Shown in pieces: positions 1 through 11,509 of a stretch of DNA of 64,000 nt. The notes beneath the pieces were generated by a model. The model was not told the DNA's origin, did no database searches, and saw only the letters and a program-made list of their open reading frames with translations. The position numbers and the translations under genes were made by a program. Location: NCBI GenBank assembly GCA_013397455.1, contig VYZB01000040.1, forward strand, positions 1,536,405 to 1,600,404. The letters are read 5' to 3'. Numbering within the stretch: position 1 is the stretch's first letter; each line of letters begins with the position of its first letter. This stretch comes from Crotophaga sulcirostris (Eukaryota; Chordata; Aves; Cuculiformes; Crotophagidae).

Positions 1-37
1 TAATAATTTCACATGTGAAGCCTCTTATAATTACAAA

Positions 38-398
38 TCATAGAATCATGGAATGGTTTGGATTGGAAGGGAGCCTTAAAGGTCATCCAGTCTAACCCCC
101 CCCCTGCAATTAGCAGGGACATTTTCAAGTAAATCAGGTTGCTGAGAGCCCTGTCCAACCTGACCTTAAATGTTTCCAGGGATGGGGCATCCACCACCTC
201 TCTGGGCAACCTGTGCCAGTGTTTCACCACCCTCAGCATAGAAAAATTCTTCCTCGTATCTAGTCTGAATCTACCCTCTTTTAGTTTAAAACTTTTCAAA
301 TATCTTGGAGAGTGGTTTGGCAACTACATCAGCCAATTCCCTCAGGACTCTGGAAGTCATCTCCTCAGATCCTTACCCATCTTCAGGTTCTCCAAGTA
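38..398 (-). mobile_element. CR1 LINE fragment with internal deletion
   Basis: The element lies antisense. Its 3' tail is at the left (catagaatcatggaatgg), followed by the CR1 3' UTR and then the end of ORF2, which reads GRFRLDTRKNF and LPREVVDAPSLETFK in reverse complement (about 120-290). At about 290 the match jumps to a much more upstream part of the reverse transcriptase, where the reverse complement reads RVLRELADVVAKPLSKIFEK (about 293-398) in a different frame. The stretch between these blocks in a full-length CR1, roughly a kilobase, is missing. CR1 ORF2 encodes an endonuclease and reverse transcriptase that copy the element into new sites. This copy has only broken pieces and cannot be active. 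A run of nine C lies at 96-104 within the 3' UTR. Confidence 0.9.
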
Positions 399-3170
399 TT
401 CATTGTCATTTGTACTCAAAACGACTACAAAGACCTGGATCTACAGTAACTTGTAAGCCTATTTTATAGAAACTTTTAAGAAAATGTCCCCCCAGTACTA
501 TATTTAAATCTTATTTAATTATTTTTATTTGTGAGAAATGAGTGACCCTGCCCTGCGGGCCTCTGTTAGATCATTAAAACCAAAACTAGAGTCAGATTTC
601 ATTGTAGCACAGCATACCTGCACAGCAAAGGAGGAGGAAACAAAGCTTCACCCTTCATGGGCTGAGTTTCTGTAAGAAGGTTATAAAAAAATTCTCAGAG
701 TATTTAGTAAAACCAGCCAAAAGTGACCATAATTATTCTATAGAAAATTTAATTTTTTAAAAAATTATTTTAATTTAATATTTTTTATTTGGGAGTGATT
801 TGTTTACCTCTTCATTACACTAGGAATATTATACACAGGACTATGGTGATCTCTCTAGCTGTGTCGATGCTAGGAAATAAAATGTGCCTGGGGACATTTC
901 TGATCATTAACACCAACTGGCAGGTGATGGTCTTCAGCTACCCTAGCAAGTGTCCTGACCTCCCAGCCAGGTTGACTGCATCCAAAATACCAACTGGACA
1001 GGTCCTGAACTCTTCCAACCCCACATTGAGCCTGGGAATGACTTGGAGATATTTCTAACTGGGTTGGGACAAATTCCCACCAGGGGATGGTCTAACAATT
1101 TCCTTGCACGGGCAGCATGTCCCTTACAGACATGCATGGGGGTGTTGCTGGTGGAGCCTGAATTGACCAGGAGAGGCATAGATCTCCCATGTGATGTTGA
1201 AGGGGTCCCAGCAACTAGGGATAACCCTTCCAGAGGTCTTTATTTGAACTTGCAGCCAAATTTTTCATAGTATATGTGTCATTCTTGTTCTAGTGCTGTT
1301 CAGAGACTTCTGATCTTAAATCAATCTGCCTTGACAGAAGTCCAGCAAAGTGAAGACACGCAGATATTGATGTTTCACAGGGGAAAAGGCAAGGTTTAGA
1401 AACGATGGAAGTTGTATGTGAGGTCTGTGGCCGTGCAATGATTTTTTTGGACAAATCACTTGCTTTTCTTCTTTGAATGACACACTCTTATGCTGCCTTT
1501 GCTGCTCCATCTGCCTTGGTTGAAGATGAAGAGGTGTGCAAGCCAAAAAACTTCATGAGTCTAGCCTGGGTATTTGGTGCCCTGGAGGCTGGGGCCATGT
1601 AACATTGTTAGTGATGGTGTTGGATCCAGCCCAGCAATGAGTGTGTGCTTGAATTCATCCAAAGCAAGCAGGATCAAAACACGAGGCTTAAAGCAGATGC
1701 TTAGGTGTTTTATTGCATTGGGGGTGGAGAGAGGAAAAGCAAAATCTGGTTGGGCAGATTCAGAGAGAAACGTGATCCCAGTGCTCCTGTTAGTTACATA
1801 TACTGCAATGAGCAAGGGAAAGAGGAATGTTTGGCCAGGTAAAGGGAATGAGCACCCTGATATCTGTGCTGCTCTGGAGCTGAATTGGGCAAGATGTTAT
1901 AGAATCAAGAATCTGAAGCCAATGCCCATCTTTCACTAATTTCAACTCCATTTAAACTACAGCTGCCTTTCCCTAGCAATGCACTATTTTTAAAAACACA
2001 TTCCACATTTTCTTCTGTGCTTCATTGTTTGCAAAATGTCCTAAGAAACTAGGTTTTTTTTTTTAAAAAAAATAAAAATAAAAAAAGAAGAAAAAGCATC
2101 CCTACTGGATTTTTCCTCATCCATTTGGCAAACTTTGCTTTTCCGCCCCACTGTTTCCTATGGAGCTAGAGCCAGCGTGGCTTTCCAGCTTGTTGATTTC
2201 CTTCTGCCATAATTTTTAGCATTGTCCATAAATATCAGCTCTGCTCTGGGGATTTGGGGCAATTTATCCAGCCTTCATCCTGAGCAAAGGGAACTCATGG
2301 CCACATGAGGATCCACATCCTACAGTCATTATCTTTGCTCATTATATGTTTTTAATAAAATGCTGGGCACTGTTCTCTTCTATTTTTACAATTTCTGAGT
2401 GTCTATTGCTTGAATATTCTTTGTGGTCTTCTTGGAGGCTGGGAAAAATAACTTCTGCCCCAAGATCAATACAAACTTGTGAGAATTGGTGCTGGTGTGA
2501 AGGTTTACAGGTACCTGCCAAGAGAGAAGAGGTCGCAGAGGTCTCCAGAACATGGATATCATAGAGTGCAATTACACAGGAGAGAAGGCAATGGAAGTCA
2601 TCTCTCATTTTCCTACAGACTGTTAGGGTCTTTGGTGTTCATCACTCAATGTCTATTTGCTCTTCTTGGTGTTAGGAGAGAGAGGACTTGAGCTTTTTGG
2701 GAGAGGAGTATTTTCACTTTGCCTTCCTGGTGAATCTGTCTATCAGCTGTCGATGTGATGCGTGTGTATCCTCATTTTAAATGATTTTCCACAGGTAGAA
2801 GACTTGAGTGGTTTTGGTTTTTAACTGATTGTTTAGCTGATGAAGTTTATATTCTTGAAATAGTCTGGAAAAGGGGCTGTATTACATGCAACCACCAGCT
2901 GGAAAATAAAGATACCAGTCCAAAGGAGATGTTAAATGCTTGTAGCACCCTCAGGAGTGTTGGTATGTGGGTGTTCATTGCAGGATGTGTTACCTGAATT
3001 ATGTGCACAGGCTGATAGGGCTGTGGTTTGCAGTCTATGGTGTTACCAACTCTCCAAACAGAGGAATCGTAAATCCAGGCTCCCTTCTGTACCCCTTGTC
3101 TTCAGTCTCTGCTTTCTGGCACATGGCCACTTGTGATCACTCAAATTTCGAACAGTCAAGGATCAGCTTT
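399..3170. other. Single-copy non-coding DNA
   Basis: No gene or transposon was recognised. The stretch contains AT-rich patches at about 500-530 and 745-790 and a T-run/A-run junction at about 2055-2090. Open frames here are short, overlap on both strands and look unlike known proteins. Confidence 0.55.
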
Positions 3171-3210
3171 TATTTCCCAAATATTATTATTATTTCCCAA
3201 ATATTATTAT
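3171..3210. repeat. Perfect 2 x 20-bp tandem duplication
   Basis: The 20-base unit at 3171-3190 (starting tatttcccaaat) is repeated exactly at 3191-3210. It is followed directly by a T-rich run to about 3227. The perfect identity suggests a recent slippage or duplication event. Confidence 0.9.
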
Positions 3211-6200
3211 TTATTTTTTTTTATTTCGCATGGTCTCTCTGAACACCAGTGCTATGACAGCCTACTCCAAAATGCTCCTTCCCATGGTCTCTATATTTGT
3301 CCCAAATGTAAGTGCCTGCTGTGCAGTGAAGGTCCACATTAAAGACACAAATACGAAGCACAAAACCTTCACTTTTTATTGTTGTCATCCACAGGACACG
3401 CCAGGAATGAGAAATGGAGACCCCACAGAGATCATGGTGATGTTCAGGTGTGGAGTATCTCTCCATCAGGAAGGCTGATGGATGCACTGGAGGTGGAAGG
3501 CAGCAAAATGCATGGCAGAAGAGTGGCAACCTCCATCCCAAAAGCTATTTAAATAGTAACATAATGAAGTGATAATTTATGACCCAGTTCTCCTCTGTCT
3601 TGCACCTTGTGTGGTCCTCTGCTGCCAGACACTCTTTGAGCAGAATTCCCCTCTCTCCCTGTTAACAGCTTCCCAGTGTGTGGGAGCACAGATTTATTGT
3701 GGGGGAAATCACCTTTTAACTGACCAGCTGGCATCCGCTGTGGGCCCTCCAAGGTTTTGGAGCAGTGTTGCTCCAGAGAGATGGGTTCCATATCAATTTC
3801 AGCTTTATATATTTTATTAGAGCTGTTAAATAAACTAACCTAAACCCAAGAAAACATCACTGAAGCTAAGGTTTTTATTAATAAAATGCTGAACTAACCC
3901 AACAATAGAATACTTGAACTATCAAATGAACTGGCTGGGATGCGAAAGTTTCAGTGCTGCATTGAAGCTGAATTATCAATTGTACTAAAGGTGTAGTCAA
4001 CTCTTTTGCAAATGTTAAGAGAGAGTCTAAAAAGATGGGTAATTGTAAATCGTTAGTCAGAAATTTTACCACTGTCATTCAAATGTATTTTTAAAAATAC
4101 TTAAAAAAATACCTAAATACTTAAAAAAAATAAAAATAATAAAAAATACTTAAACTATGTAAAAAATAAATTCTTCTGATTAAATAGCTTCAATATCCCT
4201 TTTCTGAACCACAGCATGAGAAACATTTCCTTATATATCAGTTCTTACATTCAGCCTCAACTTCCCCTGCTCTCTCTCCCAGCAGACATATAATTCAGAC
4301 ATTAATGGAACTTTATATGACTGGTGTTTGGGATTTCAATGACAGCTCAAAATTTGGGAACTTCTAAACACATGACATGTTTCACTGAGTGCCTTTGTTG
4401 GCTTTGTTTGGAATTTTTGGGCCTGGAGGACTTTTCTATCTGATCTTCTCCAGTGGAAATTTTATGAGTGCACCCAACCCCACAAGCACACAGTCGCTTT
4501 CTGACATCCTAGAGCTGAGTGTGATCAGAGAACAACTTGGGTAGAAAAAACAGAAATGAGGAAAGCAGGTTGCAGAAAATGCTGAAGCCTCAAAAATTCA
4601 TCCTCTGTTACGGTCTTCTCCACTCCTACTCTCATCGTGATGTTCCTGGAACTGCTGACAAGTAAGTGATTGATTGTGGTGATGGCAATTCTTTACTGGC
4701 CAAGAGCTCCTCATCATCAGGCCACCTTTGGACATAGCACAACACCACTAAGAGATGTCCAGAGCAGCAGTCTTCTCAAAGGTGGGACTTTCTAGCCATG
4801 TAAGGGCTTCTAAAAAGTAATTATTTCTATTTTCCCTGCTATGCAGCATGCACTGGTGGAGTTTTGGGACATATCTAGTTCACTGGAGCCCTGCAGCTTA
4901 GTCCAGTCAAATCTGAATTAGGTCACTGTTGGTCCTTGCTAAGTAGGAAAAGTCCTGCACAGGCCAAGAATTTTTAAAACATCTAGCATTTTGCATAGCA
5001 GAAATTATTGCTAGGTTTTCCTCCCTGTAAATAAACAAATAAACAATGAAACTCAATATCTTGGGACATCAGGTCACTTCAGAGTAATTTTCCATGGCCT
5101 TATTTGAGTTACTAGTCCTGAGTTTTCTGAGAAGTTATTATAACCTTCCCCAAGCAAGATGAATAGGAAAATCCCAGCCCAGGTGAATCAGCTGCCCCAA
5201 ACCCCATCCATCAGCAAAAATCAAAATAAATTCACACTTGCAGGAAAGCTCAGCATCATCTTTATGTTCATGGCTTCTGAGAGCTGACACAAAGGCTGAT
5301 TCTTGTGGTGACAGGGTGATTATAAAAACCTCCCTGTTTTTGAGCAGGCAGCTTATTGTCAATGATGTGCATCTGAATGGTGAAATTCTGCTAAAAAGAA
5401 TCATCAGGACTAGGCTTACTTTAAATATAACCTTTAAAATGACCATGTATAGGAAAAAATACACATCCAAAGAAAATCAAACTTCTAAATGCAAGTGATC
5501 AAATTAGGTTCCTAATTAGGAACTTGATTAGGAGCAATAATTTATTAAGGGTCCCTGTGCAACTTTTATCCTTCTGTGCATAAGAGAGACTTACCAGAAG
5601 AGAAGTTCAAAGCACTTGGTGTCATGGGGCAATATTGCTCAGATCACACAATGACACTGCTTCTTCTCTTCGCCCCCTTCCCAGCTCTCCACCCCACCGC
5701 TGGTTGTGTCCAGATGTGCCTGCCTTTCCTCAACACCCACAAACTACTTCTTCTTTCGTGAGCTGCCACTCATTTAACACAACTCCCTCTGTATTTTATT
5801 TTAGCCATTGTACAAAATCTGCTTATAGGATGGGCTCATGACAGTAACAAAACCCAGGATATGCCTGAAAAAATCCTCCTAACTGGTGAAGAAAATAACT
5901 GTGGGACTACGTGCTCTGCTGATATTCACCATACACCATCCCTTGGGCCTGTTGCTTCACATATTTGCTCCAGGCTGTGCTACCCACACAGCATGATGGG
6001 TCTACCCCACCACAGGTGTTGAGTGAGTTGTATGTGGTGGGAGCACTTGGGAGCTACTGGCATGTGTGTCTGGGTCAAAACCCAACTATTGCATCATTTA
6101 TCTTGGTTCTTCCCTCACCCAGGCTCTATGTATAAGATCTGCAATGGTCTGGATATCTAGATGGGACATCAGGAGTAGACCAAACCTCCTGGGACTGGGA

Positions 6201-6263
6201 AGGTGACCTGAGGCTGGACTGAACGCAGGTAGGATCAGGACTAGGAAGAACCTGTCACGTAAG
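3211..6263. other. Single-copy non-coding DNA with A-rich low-complexity patch
   Basis: No gene was recognised. A low-complexity A-rich patch spans about 4085-4170, with repeated 'acttaaaaaa'-like units. A 16-bp perfect palindrome with short outer arms lies at 5498-5528 and is listed separately. The rest is ordinary unique sequence. Confidence 0.55.
5498..5528. repeat. Palindrome with outer inverted arms
   Basis: Positions 5508-5523 form a perfect 16-bp palindrome (gttcctaattaggaac). Five-base outer arms, atcaa at 5498-5502 and ttgat at 5524-5528, are also complementary to each other. The core contains an AATT centre and TAATTA-like homeodomain-type sequence. Function is unknown. Confidence 0.85.
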
Positions 6264-6440
6264 ATGGGACTGCCCAATTTGGCTTGTTTAGTTTAGAAAA
6301 ACAAAACCTCAAGGGAGGATGTGATGGCTGTCTATAAATATACTGGGAGAGAAAACAGTTATTTCAGCCTAAGGACAATGTTGGCACAAGAACAAATGGG
6401 TACGAAGTGGTTGTGAATAAGTACAGGTTAGAAATTGGGG
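6264..6440 (+). mobile_element. Diverged older CR1-type LINE fragment
   Basis: Conceptual translation across this segment recalls the end of a CR1-type ORF2: a GLFSLEKQNLKGG-like stretch, then DNVGTRTNGYEVVVNKYRLE. Frame continuity is broken. The DNVGTRTNGYK...NKFRLEI type of ending belongs to older CR1-clade families shared by birds and other sauropsids. It differs from the [15 protein letters not shown] ending of the younger copies in this window. No 3' tail is recognisable and both ends fade into unique sequence. Confidence 0.75.
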
Positions 6441-6830
6441 GGGTTGTCAGCAATTGGTGTAATGAGTTCCCTCCTAAGCAGGAGGGAAGAAAACAGGTGT
6501 CGGTAAAAGATGGAGTGTGGTTGATTTATAGAAGGATTTTTATGATGCTTTTTCTCGGGATTGCAAGTGTCAGCAACACAGGAGGTCCTTGCAGTCTCCT
6601 GTGTCTCAGTGGTCACTGGCTGGGATGCTGCTAGTGATGCAGCAGGTAGGATGAGATGAAGTGCAAGCGTTTGTTTTACAGATTTTCAAGGCCAAACCAG
6701 AACCTAATATCCAACTTATCTGACCTCTCCCCAGCACAGGTGAAACCTGTATGAAATTCAGCGTTTCTGTTATGAGCACATCCTTATTTCAAGCAAAGAT
6801 ACAAAATGATGGGGAATTCACCTACCTTTG
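6441..6830. other. Single-copy non-coding DNA
   Basis: Nothing was recognised between the older CR1 fragment and the next CR1 copy. A G-run at 6437-6443 marks the edge of the older fragment. Confidence 0.5.
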
Positions 6831-7036
6831 TATCACAGTATCACAGTATCACAGTATAACCAGGTTGGAAGAGACCTCTGAGATCATCAAGTCCAACCTA
6901 TAAGCCAACACTAACACCATCCCATCACCTAAACCATGGCACTGAGTGCCTCATCCAATCTTCCCTTAAACACATCCAGGGTCGGCAACTCCACCACCTC
7001 CCTGGGCAGCGCATTCCAGTGGCCAATCACCCTTTG
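6831..7036 (-). mobile_element. CR1 LINE 3' end, ATACTGTG-tail type
   Basis: This is an antisense CR1. The left edge carries about three copies of the octamer cacagtat, which is the ATACTGTG tail in sense orientation. The 3' UTR (ggttggaagagacctctgag) and the last ORF2 codons follow. The match stops at about 7036 inside the sequence that in sister copies continues as 'ccctttcagtg', so this is a 5' truncation, as usual for CR1. It is close in sequence to the copy at 24057-24305. Confidence 0.93.
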
Positions 7037-7911
7037 TGGTCCTCTTCATCAGGGTGCACACACAGACCAGGCTATGCACTAAGGGACAGCCCTGAGCACG
7101 TGGCACAAAGTCCCCCCCTGCACCTCTGTGCCCTGTGATGGTCTTTGCAACACATACTGTGGTGTCTCCTGTGAAATATAAGGACTCGGGGACTAAGAGA
7201 GGATAAACAACCACTTGCTGGTATTTCTTTTGCTGATGTTCATCAACTCAAACAGCGCTGCCAGGAATCACACTGAGCAGTGTGATCACAACAGCCAGTT
7301 GCAGGATCACTCACACACACCCACTGCCTGCTGCACAAGTGCCAGGGGTAAGGTCTGCTATTTCCTACAGCTGCTTCTGCGGTGGCTCTGCACAGTGGCT
7401 AAAGGAGGGGCAGGCTGAGGAGAAATAAATGAGGCAGTTATTTTTTGTGGATGTTTTATCAGGCACTGTTTTCCGCAACGGAGGGCTGTTTCTGGCTGCT
7501 CTGACCATGACTCATGGGGATGGGTTGCAGTCAGCACAGTGATGGTTTTGTCGCTGCAGATGGGGAGTTCAGGAAACTACTTGGACTTTTTTTAGCCATC
7601 CAGCCCTGGACATGAGGCCACGTTGAAGCGTGAGAGATCTAATACGGATTTAGGAAGCTGTGAAGGTGTTTGCTAGACTTGAGCTCTGTGCTTCTCCAGG
7701 ACAGGAGCACACAAACCTGCTTGGTATCTCTCTTTTATTCCCCAGCCTCTGCCCATAGCATGGCCATTATCATTCTCCAGCCTCAGTCATTCTTGGGTCA
7801 CTTGAGGAAGTTTACAGGTGTGGATTGTGCCAAGACCTTAAAGCACACAGGAATTGCTGGCAGTTTCCCCTCTCAGGGATTTCTCAGAGATGAAGCTATT
7901 GCATGGAAATG

Positions 7912-7924
7912 CCCCCCCCCCCCC
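7912..7924. repeat. Homopolymer C13
   Basis: Thirteen consecutive C residues. Such runs are length-unstable and prone to sequencing error, so the exact count is uncertain. Confidence 0.9.
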
Positions 7925-10183
7925 AGCCTGGGCAATGGCCATTTCAGCAGGAATGAGAAATCTCTGTGATGCAAACAGGACTCAAAATTGATGCGGCAAC
8001 AGTCTGAAAAGGGCCACGGTTGCAGATTGCACATCTTCTGGCCAAAATAAACCAGGGAATGGCTGCACTCTTAAGATCACTCAAGATCACTAAAAGACAT
8101 GGACAGAGTTGCGATTTTTCTAGGCATTTTGGAGCAGGATTAGATTTTCATTGTTTTCTATGCATCCTTACATAGAAAGTTTAGAGGAAGATGTTGATCT
8201 CATGTGTTTCTGAAAGACAGAGACATAAGAAGTGGTGCCCTGTGCTAGTCCTGCCTGTTTCCCATATGTTTCCTTTTGAGGTAACAGCTTTGTGGAGACT
8301 TCTATGTGGTGCTAAGGGAGATGCTGGAGTATGGGTTTGAGTGGACATGTTGTGGACAGGTGAAGAAATGCCCCACATGACGACAGGAAGGTCAGGAGTG
8401 CATCGTGTCTCTGCTTTGAAATGTGCTGAAGCAAAAAAGACAGATTTCTGATGTACTAGAAGCCAGTACCGAGGGAGGATGCAAAATTTTAGAGGTGTTA
8501 GACAGCACTTTGATGATACATTTTCCCATATGGGTTGCACAAAATGAACATATTAGTCTTGATTTAAAAAAAAAAAGAGAAAATGCACTGAATCTTAAAT
8601 AAAACCCAAACCACATAAATAAGGTTATTGTGGATCTGACTGTGGAACATAGCCATTGTAGCCACCCGGTATAATCACATCATTGAAGCCTTGAGCAGAA
8701 TGGTTCTCCTTTTCCATTTCCATTGGAGGTGAATGCTGGGAAAATCCTCAAACTATTTTGACCAAAGACGCTGGTTGCTTCAAAGAGTGTTCTCTGTATT
8801 TCCCAGGAGACTAGAACAGCAGGAAACACTGCCTAGCAGCAAGCCTTTCCCTGCCATGTTTTGTTTCTGATTTGTCTTAATTTTACATTTGCAAAATTAC
8901 CTGCACCTTTTTGATTACCTGAACATGCTCCAGGAAATGTTGTCCTAAAGGCCATTTTTTGGAAGGGCTGTAGTTTTCTAACCTCTTTTCCTCCCACTTT
9001 CACTGAGTGACCTGAGTCATCCTCTTTACAGGTGGTGGCTCTACTGTTTGTGTCAGTCAAGGCGTGGAAGATGTTGAAGAGAATCAGTGCACAATTTCTT
9101 CTGTTCCCAACCCTTATCTTAAATCCAAGTGTGATGGAAATATTGTATTTCTTCAACTTGAGAATGCTGTTCCCATATTTTCTTTGTACTCTGAGGGCTT
9201 TTTTGAGACGTTAAGAAGTTTTCCAAATCAAATACTCATCTCTGTAGAGAAGGAGCAGGGCAACAAGAGGCAGTGCTCTGAAGGGGTGCAAGTGTAAGTG
9301 TAGAGGCAAGGCGACTGGAAAGCTTACGCAACCTCATTGCTAGTGGAGCTCAACATGATGAAGTTCTCCTTGCCCACAAGAATTTAAATTAGGAGGGGAT
9401 CCTGCCAGAATAACCTGGGGCAAAGATGAACACCCAAGTACAAGAGCCAGTGCCAAGCCAAGCAGTGTGGGGTAGCAGTCAAGCACTTGCCAGCGGCCAG
9501 AGCAGTGGGAACCCATCCACAGCAACCCAACAAGAACAAGTTCTCCGCAAAGTAAAGTATTGTGTGATCCAAGAAGGCTTAACTACAGAGCCAGCTGACC
9601 TGGGTGAAAAGCAGGTTGTATGCATAAGGCATTTTAGCATAAACTAGCTGTGGCTGGTTTTGATGTTACTTCCTAGGATCCTTCACAGCGAGGCAGTAGT
9701 TGAATAATTCAGCAAAAGCTCCAGTGCTACTCACAAAACAGAAATCAACTGTCACTGGGTATTAATGGAGTGAGAAAAGTAATTAGGTCTAATTTCAGAT
9801 GTCTCAGCCAATTAAATAACAGAGTGAGAAAAGCTGTATAATTTAGCTCTGCTCATCAAAAATAAAATTGTCAGATTGTTCACATTTACAAATCTCATGC
9901 TGAGCCCTTGGAAGGCTTAAGCAGGATTTGTTTGGGAAAATACGCAAGTTCTGCACAAGATGTCAAGACCAAGTGCACCTTATGTTTTTCTGGTTCACAA
10001 AACTTGGATCTTGTAGATTTGAAAGCTTCAAAGCTCAGCTCTGGCCTCAGACATTCCCAAGAAACCAAGCTGAGCCTGGCCAAACCAAGAGCTGTCACCG
10101 GGTCTGAGGAGAAGCGCTCAATTCATAAATGGGAAATACATTCCCCAAAAGGCAGGTGCGTATGCTTGGTCTGCCAGGTGGCA

Positions 10184-10228
10184 TATCCCATGTAATATCC
10201 ATGTAATACTTATACATATCCATGTAAT
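10184..10228. repeat. Three imperfect copies of an atccatgtaat unit
   Basis: The unit appears at about 10184-10196 (with one extra C), 10196-10207 and 10216-10228. The last two copies are separated by 'acttatacat'. It is a small local duplication with no known function. Confidence 0.75.
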
Positions 10229-10539
10229 CACTTGCCCATGAGTAAAAATTTACAACAACAGTGTTCACAGCTGCAGAGCTCTATCCTGGTTTCGTGTGAA
10301 CTCCATTTGTAGTTGTGCCACTTCATTTGGTAGAGATATGCAGGAGTCGAGGCTGGAAACTGGCTCCTAGACTCCAGCATTCCCTGGCCAGACACAACTG
10401 CTTTCTCATGTTGTGTCTGCATGAAAACATCTTTGATGACATGGTAGTAACTATTGCGAGAGACAAGGTCCAAGGTGCAAATCTGCGATGGAAAGTGCCA
10501 AAAACCTGGGAGCACAGGAGCTGAGAGTGAGAAAGATAT

Positions 10540-10587
10540 ATGCTGTCTATAGCCTTCAAAGAGAGATGTAGTCTCTATAGACAGCAT
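10540..10587. repeat. 13-bp perfect inverted repeat (hairpin)
   Basis: The left arm atgctgtctatag (10540-10552) is exactly complementary to the right arm ctatagacagcat (10575-10587), with a 22-base loop between them. Complementarity does not continue outward. It is not part of any recognised transposon. Confidence 0.88.
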
Positions 10588-11060
10588 CTCATGGGGTCTG
10601 GTGCCCTGAATAACTGACAGGCTGGTTGACTAATGGGGGATTTCAATATGAGCCTGGAATATGGACCAAGTCTCAGATCCACACCCCTTGACCTATCAGA
10701 AGACCCATGCTCAGGGCAGATCCACCTGGAACTGGCCAAACCGATGGAGATTTTATACTCAATAACAGAATTTGTTTTCCTTTGGCTACGTGAAGGGTGC
10801 ACATATTGGGGATTTACAGCTACTCAAGCAAAAATTTGCATGGCAACATCAGAACAGTATTCATTCTGTCAAAAATCAGAGAAGAAATGGGAGGAACAGG
10901 GTATGGAGGAGAAGAGAGGTGGAACTTGGATGTGTTGCTACTCCAGTTGATGAGCCTTGGCTTTAAGACTCCTCTTCCAGGAATGCATGTGTACAGTTGG
11001 TTTTATAAAAACAAATGATTTGCACCACACCTTTCTTGCTGGCCTGTGTGGTAACTGGTC

Positions 11061-11507
11061 ATCACAGTATCACAGTATTACAAGGTTGAAAAGGACCTCT
11101 GAAATCATCGAGTCCAACCTAGAACCCAACACCAACACCAACCCATCATCTAAACCATGGCACTGAGTGCCTCAGCCAATCTCCTCTTAAACACTTGCAG
11201 GGTCGGCGACTCCACCACCTCCCTGGGCAGCACATTCCAATGGCCAATCACCCTCTCAGGGAAGAACTTTTTCCTAATATCAAGCCTAAACCTCCCCTGA
11301 CGAAGCTTGAGTCCATGTCCTCTTGTTCTGTCACTGGTCACCTGGGAGAAGAGACCAACTCCTGCCTGACTACAACCTCCTTTTAGGTAGTTGTAGAGAG
11401 CAATAAGGTCTCCCCTGAGCCTCCTCTTTTTCAGGCTAAACCACCCCAGCTCCCTCAGTCGCTCCTCATAGGGCTTGTGCTCCAAACCCTTCACCGTCTT
11501 CGTTGCT
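11061..11507 (-). mobile_element. CR1 LINE 3' part with intact ORF2 C-terminus
   Basis: This antisense copy is the best-preserved CR1 in the window. The left edge has the tail atcacagtatcacagtat (ATACTGTG octamers in sense). Reading leftward from 11494 to 11150 is an uninterrupted 114-codon frame with the recognisable blocks [50 protein letters not shown] and [19 protein letters not shown], ending in a natural stop after ALSAMV. In CR1 this region lies downstream of the reverse-transcriptase catalytic core. The endonuclease and RT active sites are absent because of 5' truncation near 11507. The open frame and closeness to the family pattern suggest this is one of the youngest copies here. It is not a host gene and is predicted immobile. 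Confidence 0.95.
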
Positions 11508-11509
11508 TG

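Larger units (their letters stand above)
7037..11060. other. Single-copy non-coding DNA
   Basis: No gene was recognised. Notable content: a run of 13 C at 7912-7924, an A-run at about 8569-8578, an AT-rich TAAT-containing stretch at about 9690-9905, three spaced copies of an atccatgtaat-like unit at 10184-10228, and a 13-bp perfect inverted repeat at 10540-10587. Confidence 0.55.
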
